From contig JBFMEX010000026.1 in assembly GCA_040752215.1 (NCBI GenBank), positions 62,001-126,000 of the forward strand: 64,000 bases of DNA. The letters run 5' to 3'. A model generated the notes under the pieces. It worked only from the letters and a program-made list of their open reading frames with translations, was not told the origin of the DNA and made no database searches. This DNA is from JBFMEX01 sp040752215. GTDB taxonomy: Bacteria; Pseudomonadota; Alphaproteobacteria; Rhizobiales; Hyphomicrobiaceae. The position numbers and the translations under genes are program-made. Positions 1 through 8,070 of this stretch are shown piece after piece (position 1 is the stretch's first letter; every line of letters begins with the position of its first letter).

Positions 1-1010
1 AGGGCGGCAACGCGGTCATCATCGCTCCGCCGCCCTCGGCTTGGGCGGCGAGCGAGCCAGCGGTCGCCGGCATGCGGGCCGAGCTTGCCCGCATCGGCCT
101 TCCCGAGGATCTGGTGCAGATCCTGCCGAGCCCAGTGACCCGCGAGATGACCACGGAGCTGATGGCGGGCTGCGATCTCGTCGTCTGCACCGGCAGCCAG
201 AAGAACGTACGCCAAGCCTACTCGAGCGGCAAGCCGGCGCTCGGCGTCGGCCTCGGCAACGCGCCGGTGATCGTCGACGAGACGGCGGACCTCGACGACG
301 CGGCGCGCAAGATCACGCTGTCGAAGACGTTCGACAACGCGACCTCGTGCTCGTCGGAGAACGCGCTCGTCATCGTCGACGCGGTCTATGACGCAGCGCT
401 CGCCGCGCTCGAGCGGGCCGGCGGCTATATGGCCGACGCGGCCGAGCGCCAGCGCATTGTCGACAGGCTGTGGATCGACGGCCAGCTGAACCGCAAGGTG
501 ATCGCACAGGGCCCCGAGGCGCTGATCGAGGTCTTCGAGCTGTCGAAGCGCGCCGAGGGCTGCAGGTTCGTGCTGGTCGAAGAGACCGGTATCGGCAAGG
601 CCCATCCGCTTTCGGGCGAAAAGCTATCTCTGGTGCTGACCATCTATCGCGCCCGCGATTTCATCGACGCCAAGTCGATCGTGCAGCGGATCCTCGCCTA
701 TCAGGGCCGCGGCCACTCGTGCGGCATCCACACCCGTGACATGGCGCGGGCGCGAGCGCTCGCCGAGGAGACCGACGTCGTCCGCGTGCTGGTCAACCAG
801 GCGCATACGTTCGGCAACGGCGGCAGCTTTGACAACGGCCTGCCGTTCACGCTGACCATGGGCTGCGGATCGTGGCAGGCCAACTCGTTTTCCGACAACC
901 TCAACTGGCGCCTGTTCGTCAACATCACCCATCTCGTGACGACGATCCCCGAGGATAGACCCCCGGAGGAGGCGCTGTTCGGCAGCTACTGGGCGAAATT
1001 CGGCAAGTAG
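1..1010 (+). CDS. sauS: Acylating sulfoacetaldehyde dehydrogenase, SauS-like (5' truncated)
   Basis: The reading frame is open from the window edge, so the N-terminus is missing. Before the first ATG (position 72) the frame already reads GGNAVIIAP, typical of the cofactor domain of CoA-acylating aldehyde dehydrogenases. The catalytic cysteine is probably in DNATSCSSEN (codon near 348). Enzymes of this family interconvert an aldehyde and its acyl-CoA with NAD(P). The substrate assignment to sulfoacetaldehyde/sulfoacetyl-CoA is inferred from the next genes, an ADP-forming CoA ligase and Xsc. The stop is 12 bp before the next start, so they form one operon. An acetaldehyde or succinate-semialdehyde dehydrogenase of the same family is the alternative. 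Confidence 0.72.
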   Translation, partial: GGNAVIIAPPPSAWAASEPAVAGMRAELARIGLPEDLVQILPSPVTREMTTELMAGCDLVVCTGSQKNVRQAYSSGKPALGVGLGNAPVIVDETADLDDAARKITLSKTFDNATSCSSENALVIVDAVYDAALAALERAGGYMADAAERQRIVDRLWIDGQLNRKVIAQGPEALIEVFELSKRAEGCRFVLVEETGIGKAHPLSGEKLSLVLTIYRARDFIDAKSIVQRILAYQGRGHSCGIHTRDMARARALAEETDVVRVLVNQAHTFGNGGSFDNGLPFTLTMGCGSWQANSFSDNLNWRLFVNITHLVTTIPEDRPPEEALFGSYWAKFGK

Positions 1011-1022
1011 GGGAGGAGCCCC

Positions 1023-2162
1023 GTGAACTTCGAGGAGCACGTGGCGAAGGCGCTGCTGACCCGCTTCGGGATCGTCATCCCCGAGGGCATCCTCGCGACC
1101 ACTCCGTCCGAGGCCGGGGCGGCTGCGGCGAGGATCGGTGCATCGGTCGTCAAGGCGCAAGTGCCGACCGGCAAGCGTGGCAAGGCCGGCGGCATCAGGC
1201 TGGCGGCCACGGCGGCAGAGGCGGTGGCTCATGCCAGCGCCATACTCGGCATGGAGATCGCCGGCTGGAAGGTCGGCAAGGTCCTCGTCGAGCAGCAGAC
1301 GGCAATCGCGCGCGAGCTCTATGCCGCCATCATCGGCGACACCGCCACCAAGCAGCCGATGCTGTTGTTCTCGGCCTTGGGCGGGATCGACGTCGAGGAG
1401 CAGGCGGCAAGCAATCCGGAGGCGATGCGCCGCATCCCGATCTCGATCGAGAGCGGTCTCGACGCCGCTACGGCGCGCACAGCGATCGCCGGTCTCGGAC
1501 TCGATACCATCGAACCCCGCCTGGCCGAGGTTCTGCTCGGGCTCTATCGCGCATGGTGCGCGCTCGATGCCGAGCTGGTCGAGATCAATCCGCTGGCCGT
1601 GACGAGAGACGGCCGCATCGTCGCGCTCGACTGTAAGCTGACGGTGGACGATTCCGCTGCCCCGCGTCAGGCGGAGATCGCTGCGCTGGCAGCACCAGAG
1701 CGGATGACGCCGCTCGAGGCAAAGGCTGCCGCCGCCGGCCTCAGGTATATCGAGCTCGGCGGCTCGGTCGGTGTGCTCGCCAACGGGGCCGGCCTTACGA
1801 TGACGACGATGGACGTCGTCGCCCACTACGGCGGCTCGCCGGCGAACTTCCTCGAGATCGGCGGCGAGGCCTACACCAAGGCCAGGACGGCATTGTCGAT
1901 CCTGCTTGAGAACCGCAACATCGAGAGCCTGCTGGTCAACTTCTGCGGCGCATTCGCACGCACCGACGTGATGGCCGAAGGCGTGATCGCTGCCTGGGAG
2001 GAGCTGAAGCCGGACATCCCGATCTTCTTCACCATCCACGGCACCGGCGAGGACGAGGCCGTGGCGCTGGTGCGCGCTCGGCTCGGCATCGAGCCCTACG
2101 ACCTGATGGACGACGCGGTGAAGGCGGCGGTGGCGGCGGCCGGAGGCAGGAGGGCCGCATGA
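1023..2162 (+). CDS. ADP-forming acyl-CoA ligase, beta (SucC-like) subunit
   Basis: A 379-residue protein of the succinyl-CoA synthetase beta family. An ATP-grasp region with the KAQVPTGKRGKAGG motif lies near residues 40-55, and a C-terminal CoA-ligase domain carries EIGGEAYTKA near residue 280. A GTG start is chosen because GGGGAGGAG lies just upstream. It overlaps the alpha subunit by 4 bp (ATGA). With the upstream acylating dehydrogenase and downstream xsc, the likely reaction is sulfoacetate + CoA + ATP to sulfoacetyl-CoA + ADP + Pi, or the reverse with ATP gain. A true succinyl-CoA synthetase is less likely because no TCA-cycle genes are adjacent. Malate-CoA ligase is another homologue. 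Confidence 0.75.
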   Translation: MNFEEHVAKALLTRFGIVIPEGILATTPSEAGAAAARIGASVVKAQVPTGKRGKAGGIRLAATAAEAVAHASAILGMEIAGWKVGKVLVEQQTAIARELYAAIIGDTATKQPMLLFSALGGIDVEEQAASNPEAMRRIPISIESGLDAATARTAIAGLGLDTIEPRLAEVLLGLYRAWCALDAELVEINPLAVTRDGRIVALDCKLTVDDSAAPRQAEIAALAAPERMTPLEAKAAAAGLRYIELGGSVGVLANGAGLTMTTMDVVAHYGGSPANFLEIGGEAYTKARTALSILLENRNIESLLVNFCGAFARTDVMAEGVIAAWEELKPDIPIFFTIHGTGEDEAVALVRARLGIEPYDLMDDAVKAAVAAAGGRRAA

Positions 2163-3034
2163 TCCCGCGCAAGCATCACCGGATCCTGGTGCAGGGCATC
2201 ACCGGCAAGCAGGGCACGTTCTGGACCAAGGCGATGCAGGACTACGGCTCGACTGTCGTCGGTGGCGTCAATCCGAGCAAGGCCGGCACCGAGCATCTCG
2301 GCGTGCCGGTGTTCGCGACCGCCCGGGATGCGGCGCGCGCCGTCCCTTTCGACATCGCCTGCATGTTCATTCCGCCGATGATGGCCAAGGCCGCGGCAAT
2401 CGACGCCTGCGAGGCCGGAGCCAAGCTGCTCGTCTGCCTGACCGAGCACATTCCGGCCCAGGACGTGATGGAGATCCACGTGGCGGCACGCGCCAGTGGC
2501 ACGCGCGTGGTCGGCCCGAACACCGCCGGCCTCGTCACTGTCGGCGAGTGCTTCGTCGGCATCATGCCGGCATTCAACGACCGCGTGTTCAAGCCGGGTA
2601 GCATCGGCGTCATTTCGCGCTCGGGCAGCCTCGGCACGTTGATCTGTCTCAACCTCGCGCAGGCCGGGTTCGGCCAGACGGTGTTCTACGGCGTCGGCGG
2701 CGATCCGATGATCGGGACCGATAGTGCCGACGCGCTGAGGATTCTCGATGCCGATCCGGCAACCGAGGCGGTCGTGCTGTGCGGCGAGATCGGCGGGAAC
2801 GCAGAGGAGCGCGCCGCAGATTACGCGCGGACCATGCGCAAGCCGGTGGTCGCGTTCCTCGCCGGACGCCACTCGCCGCTCGGTAAGAAGATGGGGCACG
2901 CCGGTGCGATCGTGGCCGGCGGCAAGGGCGATTACGCGTCCAAGCGGCGCGCTCTCGAGGCGGCTGGCGTCACCGTCGCCGATGTGCCGAGCGAGATTCC
3001 GCGCCTCATCGCAGCGATGAGCAAGGCGGCATGA
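2159..3034 (+). CDS. ADP-forming acyl-CoA ligase, alpha (SucD-like) subunit
   Basis: A 291-residue protein of the succinyl-CoA synthetase alpha family. A CoA-binding Rossmann domain opens with HHRILVQGITGKQGTFW, and the active-site phosphohistidine is in KMGHAGAIVAGGKGDY (about residue 246). The start overlaps the beta subunit stop by 4 bp, so the two are translationally coupled and should form a heteromer. Family length is normal. Substrate is inferred from context as sulfoacetate: it is followed 61 bp later by xsc and preceded by a SauS-like dehydrogenase. Sulfoacetate activation by a SucCD-like enzyme differs from the AMP-forming SauT route. Confidence 0.77.
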   Translation: MIPRKHHRILVQGITGKQGTFWTKAMQDYGSTVVGGVNPSKAGTEHLGVPVFATARDAARAVPFDIACMFIPPMMAKAAAIDACEAGAKLLVCLTEHIPAQDVMEIHVAARASGTRVVGPNTAGLVTVGECFVGIMPAFNDRVFKPGSIGVISRSGSLGTLICLNLAQAGFGQTVFYGVGGDPMIGTDSADALRILDADPATEAVVLCGEIGGNAEERAADYARTMRKPVVAFLAGRHSPLGKKMGHAGAIVAGGKGDYASKRRALEAAGVTVADVPSEIPRLIAAMSKAA

Positions 3035-3095
3035 GCGGAGCGCCCCAGTCGCATAGTCCAACGGCGCCACGAGACAGGAAAAGGGAATCCCTACG

Positions 3096-4874
3096 ATGCG
3101 CATGACCACCGAGGAAGCCTTCGTCAAGGTTCTGCAGATGCACGGCATCAGCCAGGCGTTCGGCATCATCGGCTCGGCGATGATGCCGATCTCCGACCTG
3201 TTCCCGAAGGCCGGGATCAAGTTCTGGGACTGCGCGCACGAGTGCAACGCCGGCATGATCGCCGACGGATATACGCGCTCGACCGGCCGCATGAGCATGG
3301 CGATCGCGCAGAACGGGCCCGGCATCACCAACTTCGTCACCCCGATCAAGACGGCCTACTGGAACCACACGCCCTTGCTGCTCGTCACACCGCAGGCGGC
3401 GAACCGGACGATCGGCCAGGGCGGCTTCCAGGAGATGGAGCAGATGGCGCTGTTCCGCGATTGCGTCTGCTACCAGGAGGAGGTGCGCGATCCTTCCCGC
3501 ATGGCCGAGGTGTTGAACCGGGTCATCGAGCGAGCGTGGCGCGGCTCGGCGCCGGCCCAGATCAACGTGCCGCGCGACTTCTGGACCCAGGTGATCGACA
3601 TCGAGTTACCGCAGGTGGTCCGTCTCGAGCGTCCGAGCGGTGGTGAGGACGCGATTGGCGCGGCTGCGCGGCTGCTGTCCGAGGCCAGGTTCCCGGTCAT
3701 GCTCAATGGCGCGGGCGTCGTCATCGGCAGTGCGATCGACGCCAGCCGGCGGCTCGCCGAGCGCCTCGACGCTCCGGTCTGCTGCGGCTACCAGCACAAC
3801 GACGCGTTCCCGGGCTCGCATCCCCTTTCGTGCGGACCGCTCGGCTACAACGGCTCGAAGGCGGCAATGGAGCTGATCGCCAAGGCAGACGTGGTGCTGG
3901 CGCTCGGCACGCGCCTCAATCCGTTCTCGACCCTGCCAGGCTACGGCATCGACTACTGGCCCAAGGCGGCGCGGATCATCCAGGTGGATATCAATCCGGA
4001 TCGGATTGGCCTCACCAAGAAGGTCACCGTCGGCATCTGCGGCGATGCGCGCAAGGTCGCCGAAGGCATTCTCGCACGGCTATCTCCGACCGCAGGGGAC
4101 GCCGGCCGCGAAGAGCGCCGCGCATTGATCCATCAAACCAAGTCGGCGTGGCGACAGGCGCTGGCCTCGATGGACCACGAGGACGACGATCCCGGCACGA
4201 CCTGGAACGCGCGCGCGCGCGCCAGCCAGCCGGACCGCATGTCACCGCGCATGGCATGGCGGGCCATTCAATCGGTGCTGCCGACGAATGCCATCATTTC
4301 GAGCGACATCGGGAACAATTGCGCGATCGGCAACGCGTACCCCTCGTTCGAGGAGGGCCGAAGGTACATGGCGCCGGGCCTGTTCGGGCCGTGCGGATAC
4401 GGCCTGCCGTCGATCCTCGGGGCCAAGATCGGCCGCCCCGACCTGCCCTGCGTCGGCTTCGCCGGCGACGGTGCGTTCGGCATCTCGATGAACGAGATGA
4501 CGGCGTGCGGTCGCAACGACTGGCCGGCGATCACGATGGTGATCTTCCGCAACTACCAGTGGGGCGCGGAGAAGCGCAACACGACGCTGTGGTTCAACGA
4601 CAACTTCGTCGGCACCGAGCTGAACGTCGGCGTCGCATATGCCAAGGTGGCGGAGGGCTGCGGCCTCAAGGGCGTGCAGGTCATGACGATGGATCAGTTG
4701 AGCGCCGCGCTTGCCGCTGCCATCGAGGAGCAGATGAATGGCAACGTGACCACCTTCATCGAGGTGGTGCTCAACCAGGAGCTCGGCGAGCCGTTCCGGC
4801 GCGATGCGATGAAAGCGCCGGTGGCGGTGGCCGGAATCGATCCGGCCGACATGCGCGCGCAGCAGGCCGGTTGA
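3096..4874 (+). CDS. xsc: Sulfoacetaldehyde acetyltransferase
   Basis: A 592-residue thiamine-diphosphate enzyme of the length usual for Xsc. It splits sulfoacetaldehyde with phosphate to acetyl phosphate and sulfite, in the cytoplasm. The N-terminal domain has the ThDP-activating glutamate in CAHECNAGMIADGY, and the C-terminal cofactor motif starts GFAGDGAFGISMNE and ends at FRNYQWGAEKRN. Conserved stretches such as GQGGFQEMEQMALF are characteristic of Xsc rather than acetolactate synthase. A GGGAA-rich ribosome site precedes the ATG. It closes the plus-strand operon. No phosphate acetyltransferase gene is in the window. Sulfite made here would have to be exported or oxidised, and a TauE/SafE-type permease is at 37,144. 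Confidence 0.93.
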   Translation: MRMTTEEAFVKVLQMHGISQAFGIIGSAMMPISDLFPKAGIKFWDCAHECNAGMIADGYTRSTGRMSMAIAQNGPGITNFVTPIKTAYWNHTPLLLVTPQAANRTIGQGGFQEMEQMALFRDCVCYQEEVRDPSRMAEVLNRVIERAWRGSAPAQINVPRDFWTQVIDIELPQVVRLERPSGGEDAIGAAARLLSEARFPVMLNGAGVVIGSAIDASRRLAERLDAPVCCGYQHNDAFPGSHPLSCGPLGYNGSKAAMELIAKADVVLALGTRLNPFSTLPGYGIDYWPKAARIIQVDINPDRIGLTKKVTVGICGDARKVAEGILARLSPTAGDAGREERRALIHQTKSAWRQALASMDHEDDDPGTTWNARARASQPDRMSPRMAWRAIQSVLPTNAIISSDIGNNCAIGNAYPSFEEGRRYMAPGLFGPCGYGLPSILGAKIGRPDLPCVGFAGDGAFGISMNEMTACGRNDWPAITMVIFRNYQWGAEKRNTTLWFNDNFVGTELNVGVAYAKVAEGCGLKGVQVMTMDQLSAALAAAIEEQMNGNVTTFIEVVLNQELGEPFRRDAMKAPVAVAGIDPADMRAQQAG

Positions 4875-4875
4875 G

Positions 4876-4908
4876 CTGGCGGCGGCGATGCCGCGCGCCG
4901 GGCGCCAG
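4876..4908. terminator. Possible bidirectional hairpin between convergent xsc and TRAP genes
   Basis: An outer stem CTGGCG/CGCCAG encloses an inner perfect GCGGC-GAT-GCCGC stem-loop. It lies right after the xsc stop and before the 3' end of the convergent TRAP permease gene. There is no T-run, so intrinsic termination is uncertain. Confidence 0.33.
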
Positions 4909-4924
4909 AGCCCCAGGACGGGCG

Positions 4925-6241
4925 TCAGCCCCGTAGCACCGTCGGCAGCCAAAGCGCGAGCTGCGGGAACAGGAGCACGAGCGCAAGGCCGATGAGCTGC
5001 AGGATCATGAACTGCATCATACCGAGATAGATATCGGTCAGCTTCCAGTCCGGCACAACGCCCTTGAGAAAGTAGGCCGACAAGGCGACCGGCGGCGATA
5101 GCCATGCGGTCTGCAGACAGACTGCAACGAGCGTGCAGAACCACACGAGGTCGATGCCGAGCTTCTGCACCAGCGGCAGCATGATCGGCACCACGATCAG
5201 TACGATCGGCACCCATTCCAGCGGCCACGCCAGCACGAAGATGACGATGAGGATCAGCGCCAGCATCGCCATCGGCGGAAGCGGGAGCTCCAGCAGTGCG
5301 TCGGCGATCATGTTCGCCGTGCCGAGTCGCGAGAAAATGGCGCCGAAATAGTTGGACGCCGCGACCAGCAGGAGAATCATGCAGCTGACCTCGAGCGTCG
5401 CGTAGACCGCGCGTTGCAGCCGCTCCCACGTCATTGTGTTCGACACGATCGTCAGCAGGAACACGACGAAGGCGCCGATCGCTCCGGCGTCGGTCGGTGT
5501 CGCGATGCCGGCCAGAATGACCCCGAGGGTGGCAAGGATCGCGATCACTACTGGAATGACGCCGATCGATAGCTCCTTGATCACCTCCAATTTGCTGTCG
5601 GCGTGCAGCTCCGGCGGCAGCGGTGGGCCGAGCGAGGGATCGATGAAGCTGCGCCCCAGGCAGTAGGAGATGTAGAGGAAGGCGAGCAGCAGGCCCGGCA
5701 GCACGGCGGCGGCAAACAGATCCGTTGTCGGCACGCCGACCACCGGCCCCATCACGATCAGCATCACGCTCGGCGGGATCAGGATGCCGAGCGTGCCGCC
5801 GGCGGTGATTGCGCCGGCCGACATGCGGACATCGTAGCCCGAGCTCATCATCGACGGGGCCGCCATCACCCCGAGCAGCGTCACCGACGAGCCGACGATC
5901 CCCGTCGCGGCGGCGAAGATGGTCGCTGTGATCAGCACCGCGAGATAGAGCGAGCCGCGCAATCCGGCGAGCAGCTGCTGCACGCCGTGGAACATGCGCT
6001 TCATCAGGCCCGACTGCTCGAGCAGATAGCCCATGAACAGGAAGAACGGCACCGAGGCGAGCGAGGTCTCCTTCATCACCGAGAAGAACTGCAGCGTCAT
6101 GAGGTGGATCGACACCTCGCCGAGCGCATACCAGCCGACGCCGAGCGCGATGGCGATCAGCGTGAACGAGATCGGAAAGCCGATGAAGATCGCGACGAAC
6201 AGGATGGCGAGCGCGACCAGCCCGTACCACTCGTTAGGCAT
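4925..6241 (-). CDS. TRAP transporter large permease (DctM family)
   Basis: A 438-residue, very hydrophobic protein with about a dozen membrane segments. It is the sodium-coupled channel subunit of a tripartite (TRAP) transporter in the inner membrane. The start is taken at MPNEWYGLV, which overlaps the stop of the small permease by 8 bp; a longer frame to 6265 lies inside that gene and is less likely. Motifs such as GSSVTLLGVMAAP and the IPPSVMLIVMGP loop fit DctM. It is the last gene of the minus-strand operon GMC dehydrogenase, DctP, DctQ, DctM. Substrate is inferred from context as isethionate or sulfoacetate. Confidence 0.88.
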   Translation of the reverse strand: MPNEWYGLVALAILFVAIFIGFPISFTLIAIALGVGWYALGEVSIHLMTLQFFSVMKETSLASVPFFLFMGYLLEQSGLMKRMFHGVQQLLAGLRGSLYLAVLITATIFAAATGIVGSSVTLLGVMAAPSMMSSGYDVRMSAGAITAGGTLGILIPPSVMLIVMGPVVGVPTTDLFAAAVLPGLLLAFLYISYCLGRSFIDPSLGPPLPPELHADSKLEVIKELSIGVIPVVIAILATLGVILAGIATPTDAGAIGAFVVFLLTIVSNTMTWERLQRAVYATLEVSCMILLLVAASNYFGAIFSRLGTANMIADALLELPLPPMAMLALILIVIFVLAWPLEWVPIVLIVVPIMLPLVQKLGIDLVWFCTLVAVCLQTAWLSPPVALSAYFLKGVVPDWKLTDIYLGMMQFMILQLIGLALVLLFPQLALWLPTVLRG

Positions 6242-6815
6242 TGGGCGCGTCCTCTGCCTCGGCACCTGGCATCGGGTGCGGTCGCGAGATCCAATGTCCA
6301 GTCCTGGCGGCGTGGATGGACCGCAGCAGCTCGCTCGTGCCCTGGATCAGCAGCAGCAGGCAAGTGACGGGCAGCACCAGCTTCAGCGGGTAGATCACTG
6401 GCATCCACGGCGAGGTGACGCTGCGCTCGCCGCGTCCGAAGGATGTCAGGAAGAAATCCCAGGTGACATCGAGGAAGATGATCAGCGGCGGAAAGTAGAA
6501 CAGCAGGTAGCAGATCGCATCGACGACGCCCTGTGTGCGCGGCGACCATCCACCGTAGAGCGAATCGGTGCGAATGTGGCCGCCCCGCAGAAGCGTATAG
6601 GCCGAGCCGAGCATGAAGAACGCGCCGTATGTCATGAACGTCATGTCGTAGGCCCAGATCGTCGGCGCGTTGAACGCATAGCGAGCCACGACCTCGTAGA
6701 CGAGGCTCATCACCATCGGCACGATCAGCCAGCCGACGATGCGCCCCGACCACAGGGCGACAGTGTCGAGCTGGCGCACCAGCCGAACGAGTCCCGATTT
6801 CTCGTCGTGCAACAT
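6234..6815 (-). CDS. TRAP transporter small permease (DctQ family)
   Basis: A 193-residue membrane protein with four predicted membrane helices, the normal architecture of DctQ. It forms a complex with DctM and helps couple it to the binding protein. The helix containing LVYEVVARYAFN followed by PTIWAYDMTFMTYG, then GGHIRTDSLY, fits the family. It lies between the binding-protein gene (97 bp upstream) and the large permease (8 bp overlap). Confidence 0.85.
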   Translation of the reverse strand: MLHDEKSGLVRLVRQLDTVALWSGRIVGWLIVPMVMSLVYEVVARYAFNAPTIWAYDMTFMTYGAFFMLGSAYTLLRGGHIRTDSLYGGWSPRTQGVVDAICYLLFYFPPLIIFLDVTWDFFLTSFGRGERSVTSPWMPVIYPLKLVLPVTCLLLLIQGTSELLRSIHAARTGHWISRPHPMPGAEAEDAPNA

Positions 6816-6912
6816 GGATACCCCGTTCGGCGTCTATTCTTGTGCGATCCATCAGGATGGCGAGGGATCGGTCGCCGCCGGCTCGCACCTGTGCCGGCGG
6901 CGGAGCGTGAGG

Positions 6913-8007
6913 CTACTTCTTGAGCGCGGAATTACCGAGCTCGGAGTACAGATCGAGAATCTTCGTCCAATACGGAACGACCGTCTTGGCGAAATTGCGC
7001 TGGCTGTCGAGCACCTCCTTGAAGAAGGCGTCCTTGGCCGCGTAGCGGTCCAGGACCACGTTGGTCGCGCGCACGAACTCGGGGAAGAAGTCCTTCGGTG
7101 TGTCGAGGATCTGCACGCCGTGCTTCTCGCGCAGCTCGACGATCGCCTGCGCGTTGCGGGCGACGTTGAACGAGTAGGTCTCGGTCATCGAAGCCAGCGC
7201 CGCTCCCTTCAGGATCTCCTTGAGGTCGGGCGAGAGCTTGTCATGGAAGCCCTTGTTCCACAGCACCTCGCCGATGTCGGTCGACTGGTGCAGGCCCTGC
7301 AGGTAGTAGTGCTTCCAGATCGTGTGCAGGCCGAGATTGCGATCATCCGCGGGGCCGATCCACTCGGCGGCGTCGATGGTGCCGCGCTGCGCCGCCGGCA
7401 CGATCTCGCCACCCGGCATGGCGACCGCCGCGATCCCCATCTCCTTGAAGATCTCGCCCGTGATGCCTGGCGGCGAGCGATATTTCAAGGTCTTGAAGTC
7501 GGCGACGTCTTTGATCGGCCGCTTGAACCAGCCGAGCGGATCGGGGCCCATCGGCTGCACCATCAGCGGCACGACCTTGAGCTTCAGCACGTCGGCGTAG
7601 AACTTTTCGAGCAGCTGTGTCCCACCGCCCTCGAGCAGCCAGGCGACGTGCGTCAGCTGATCCATGCCGGCTCCCGCGCCCGCCATCGGATTGGAGAACA
7701 GGCCCGCAGCCGGGTGTTTGCCGGACCAGTAGTGGGTCCAGGCATAACCACCCTCGACGATGCCCTTGTCGACGGCATCGAGGATTTCGAACGCCGGAAC
7801 GATGGCGCCGTCCGGCAGCACCTCGATCTTGAGGCGCCCGTTGGACATCTTGTCGACCCGGTCGGCATAGCGCTTCAGCAGCTCGAAGTAGATGCTCGCG
7901 GTGGGCACCGCGGTCTGCATGCGCACCTTCTGCTGGGCTTGTACGCCCGCGCTCGCGAGGCCGAGCAGCAGCGCGATCGCTCCGACGAATGAGAGCAGTC
8001 GTCTCAT
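6913..8007 (-). CDS. TRAP transporter substrate-binding protein (DctP/TakP-like)
   Basis: A 364-residue periplasmic solute-binding protein. Residues 1-24 form a signal peptide ending ASAGVQA. The mature protein begins VRMQTAVPTASIYFELLK, and the body has WFKRPIKDVADFKTLKYRSP and the conserved carboxylate-binding Arg region. The sequence resembles the TakP/2-oxoacid-binding branch of TRAP receptors. Given the neighbouring Xsc, SauS-like and GMC genes, I infer that it binds a C2 sulfonate, a small anion comparable in size to TakP ligands. It lies 63 bp downstream of the GMC gene in the same operon. Confidence 0.87.
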   Translation of the reverse strand: MRRLLSFVGAIALLLGLASAGVQAQQKVRMQTAVPTASIYFELLKRYADRVDKMSNGRLKIEVLPDGAIVPAFEILDAVDKGIVEGGYAWTHYWSGKHPAAGLFSNPMAGAGAGMDQLTHVAWLLEGGGTQLLEKFYADVLKLKVVPLMVQPMGPDPLGWFKRPIKDVADFKTLKYRSPPGITGEIFKEMGIAAVAMPGGEIVPAAQRGTIDAAEWIGPADDRNLGLHTIWKHYYLQGLHQSTDIGEVLWNKGFHDKLSPDLKEILKGAALASMTETYSFNVARNAQAIVELREKHGVQILDTPKDFFPEFVRATNVVLDRYAAKDAFFKEVLDSQRNFAKTVVPYWTKILDLYSELGNSALKK

Positions 8008-8070
8008 GGGATGTCTCCTCCTTGTCTGCTTATGGTTGTGATTGGTGGTTGCCGGCAGCGGTTCCCCTGT

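Noticed and set aside
624..2039. Long open frame on the minus strand opposite the dehydrogenase and ligase genes
   Set aside because: Its translation is rich in R, H, A and D without motifs, a usual shadow of GC-rich coding sequence; the plus-strand genes are clearly real.
4242..6230. Long minus-strand open frame across the end of xsc and the DctM gene
   Set aside because: Out of frame with DctM and overlapping xsc; Arg/Ala-rich composition and no family motif.
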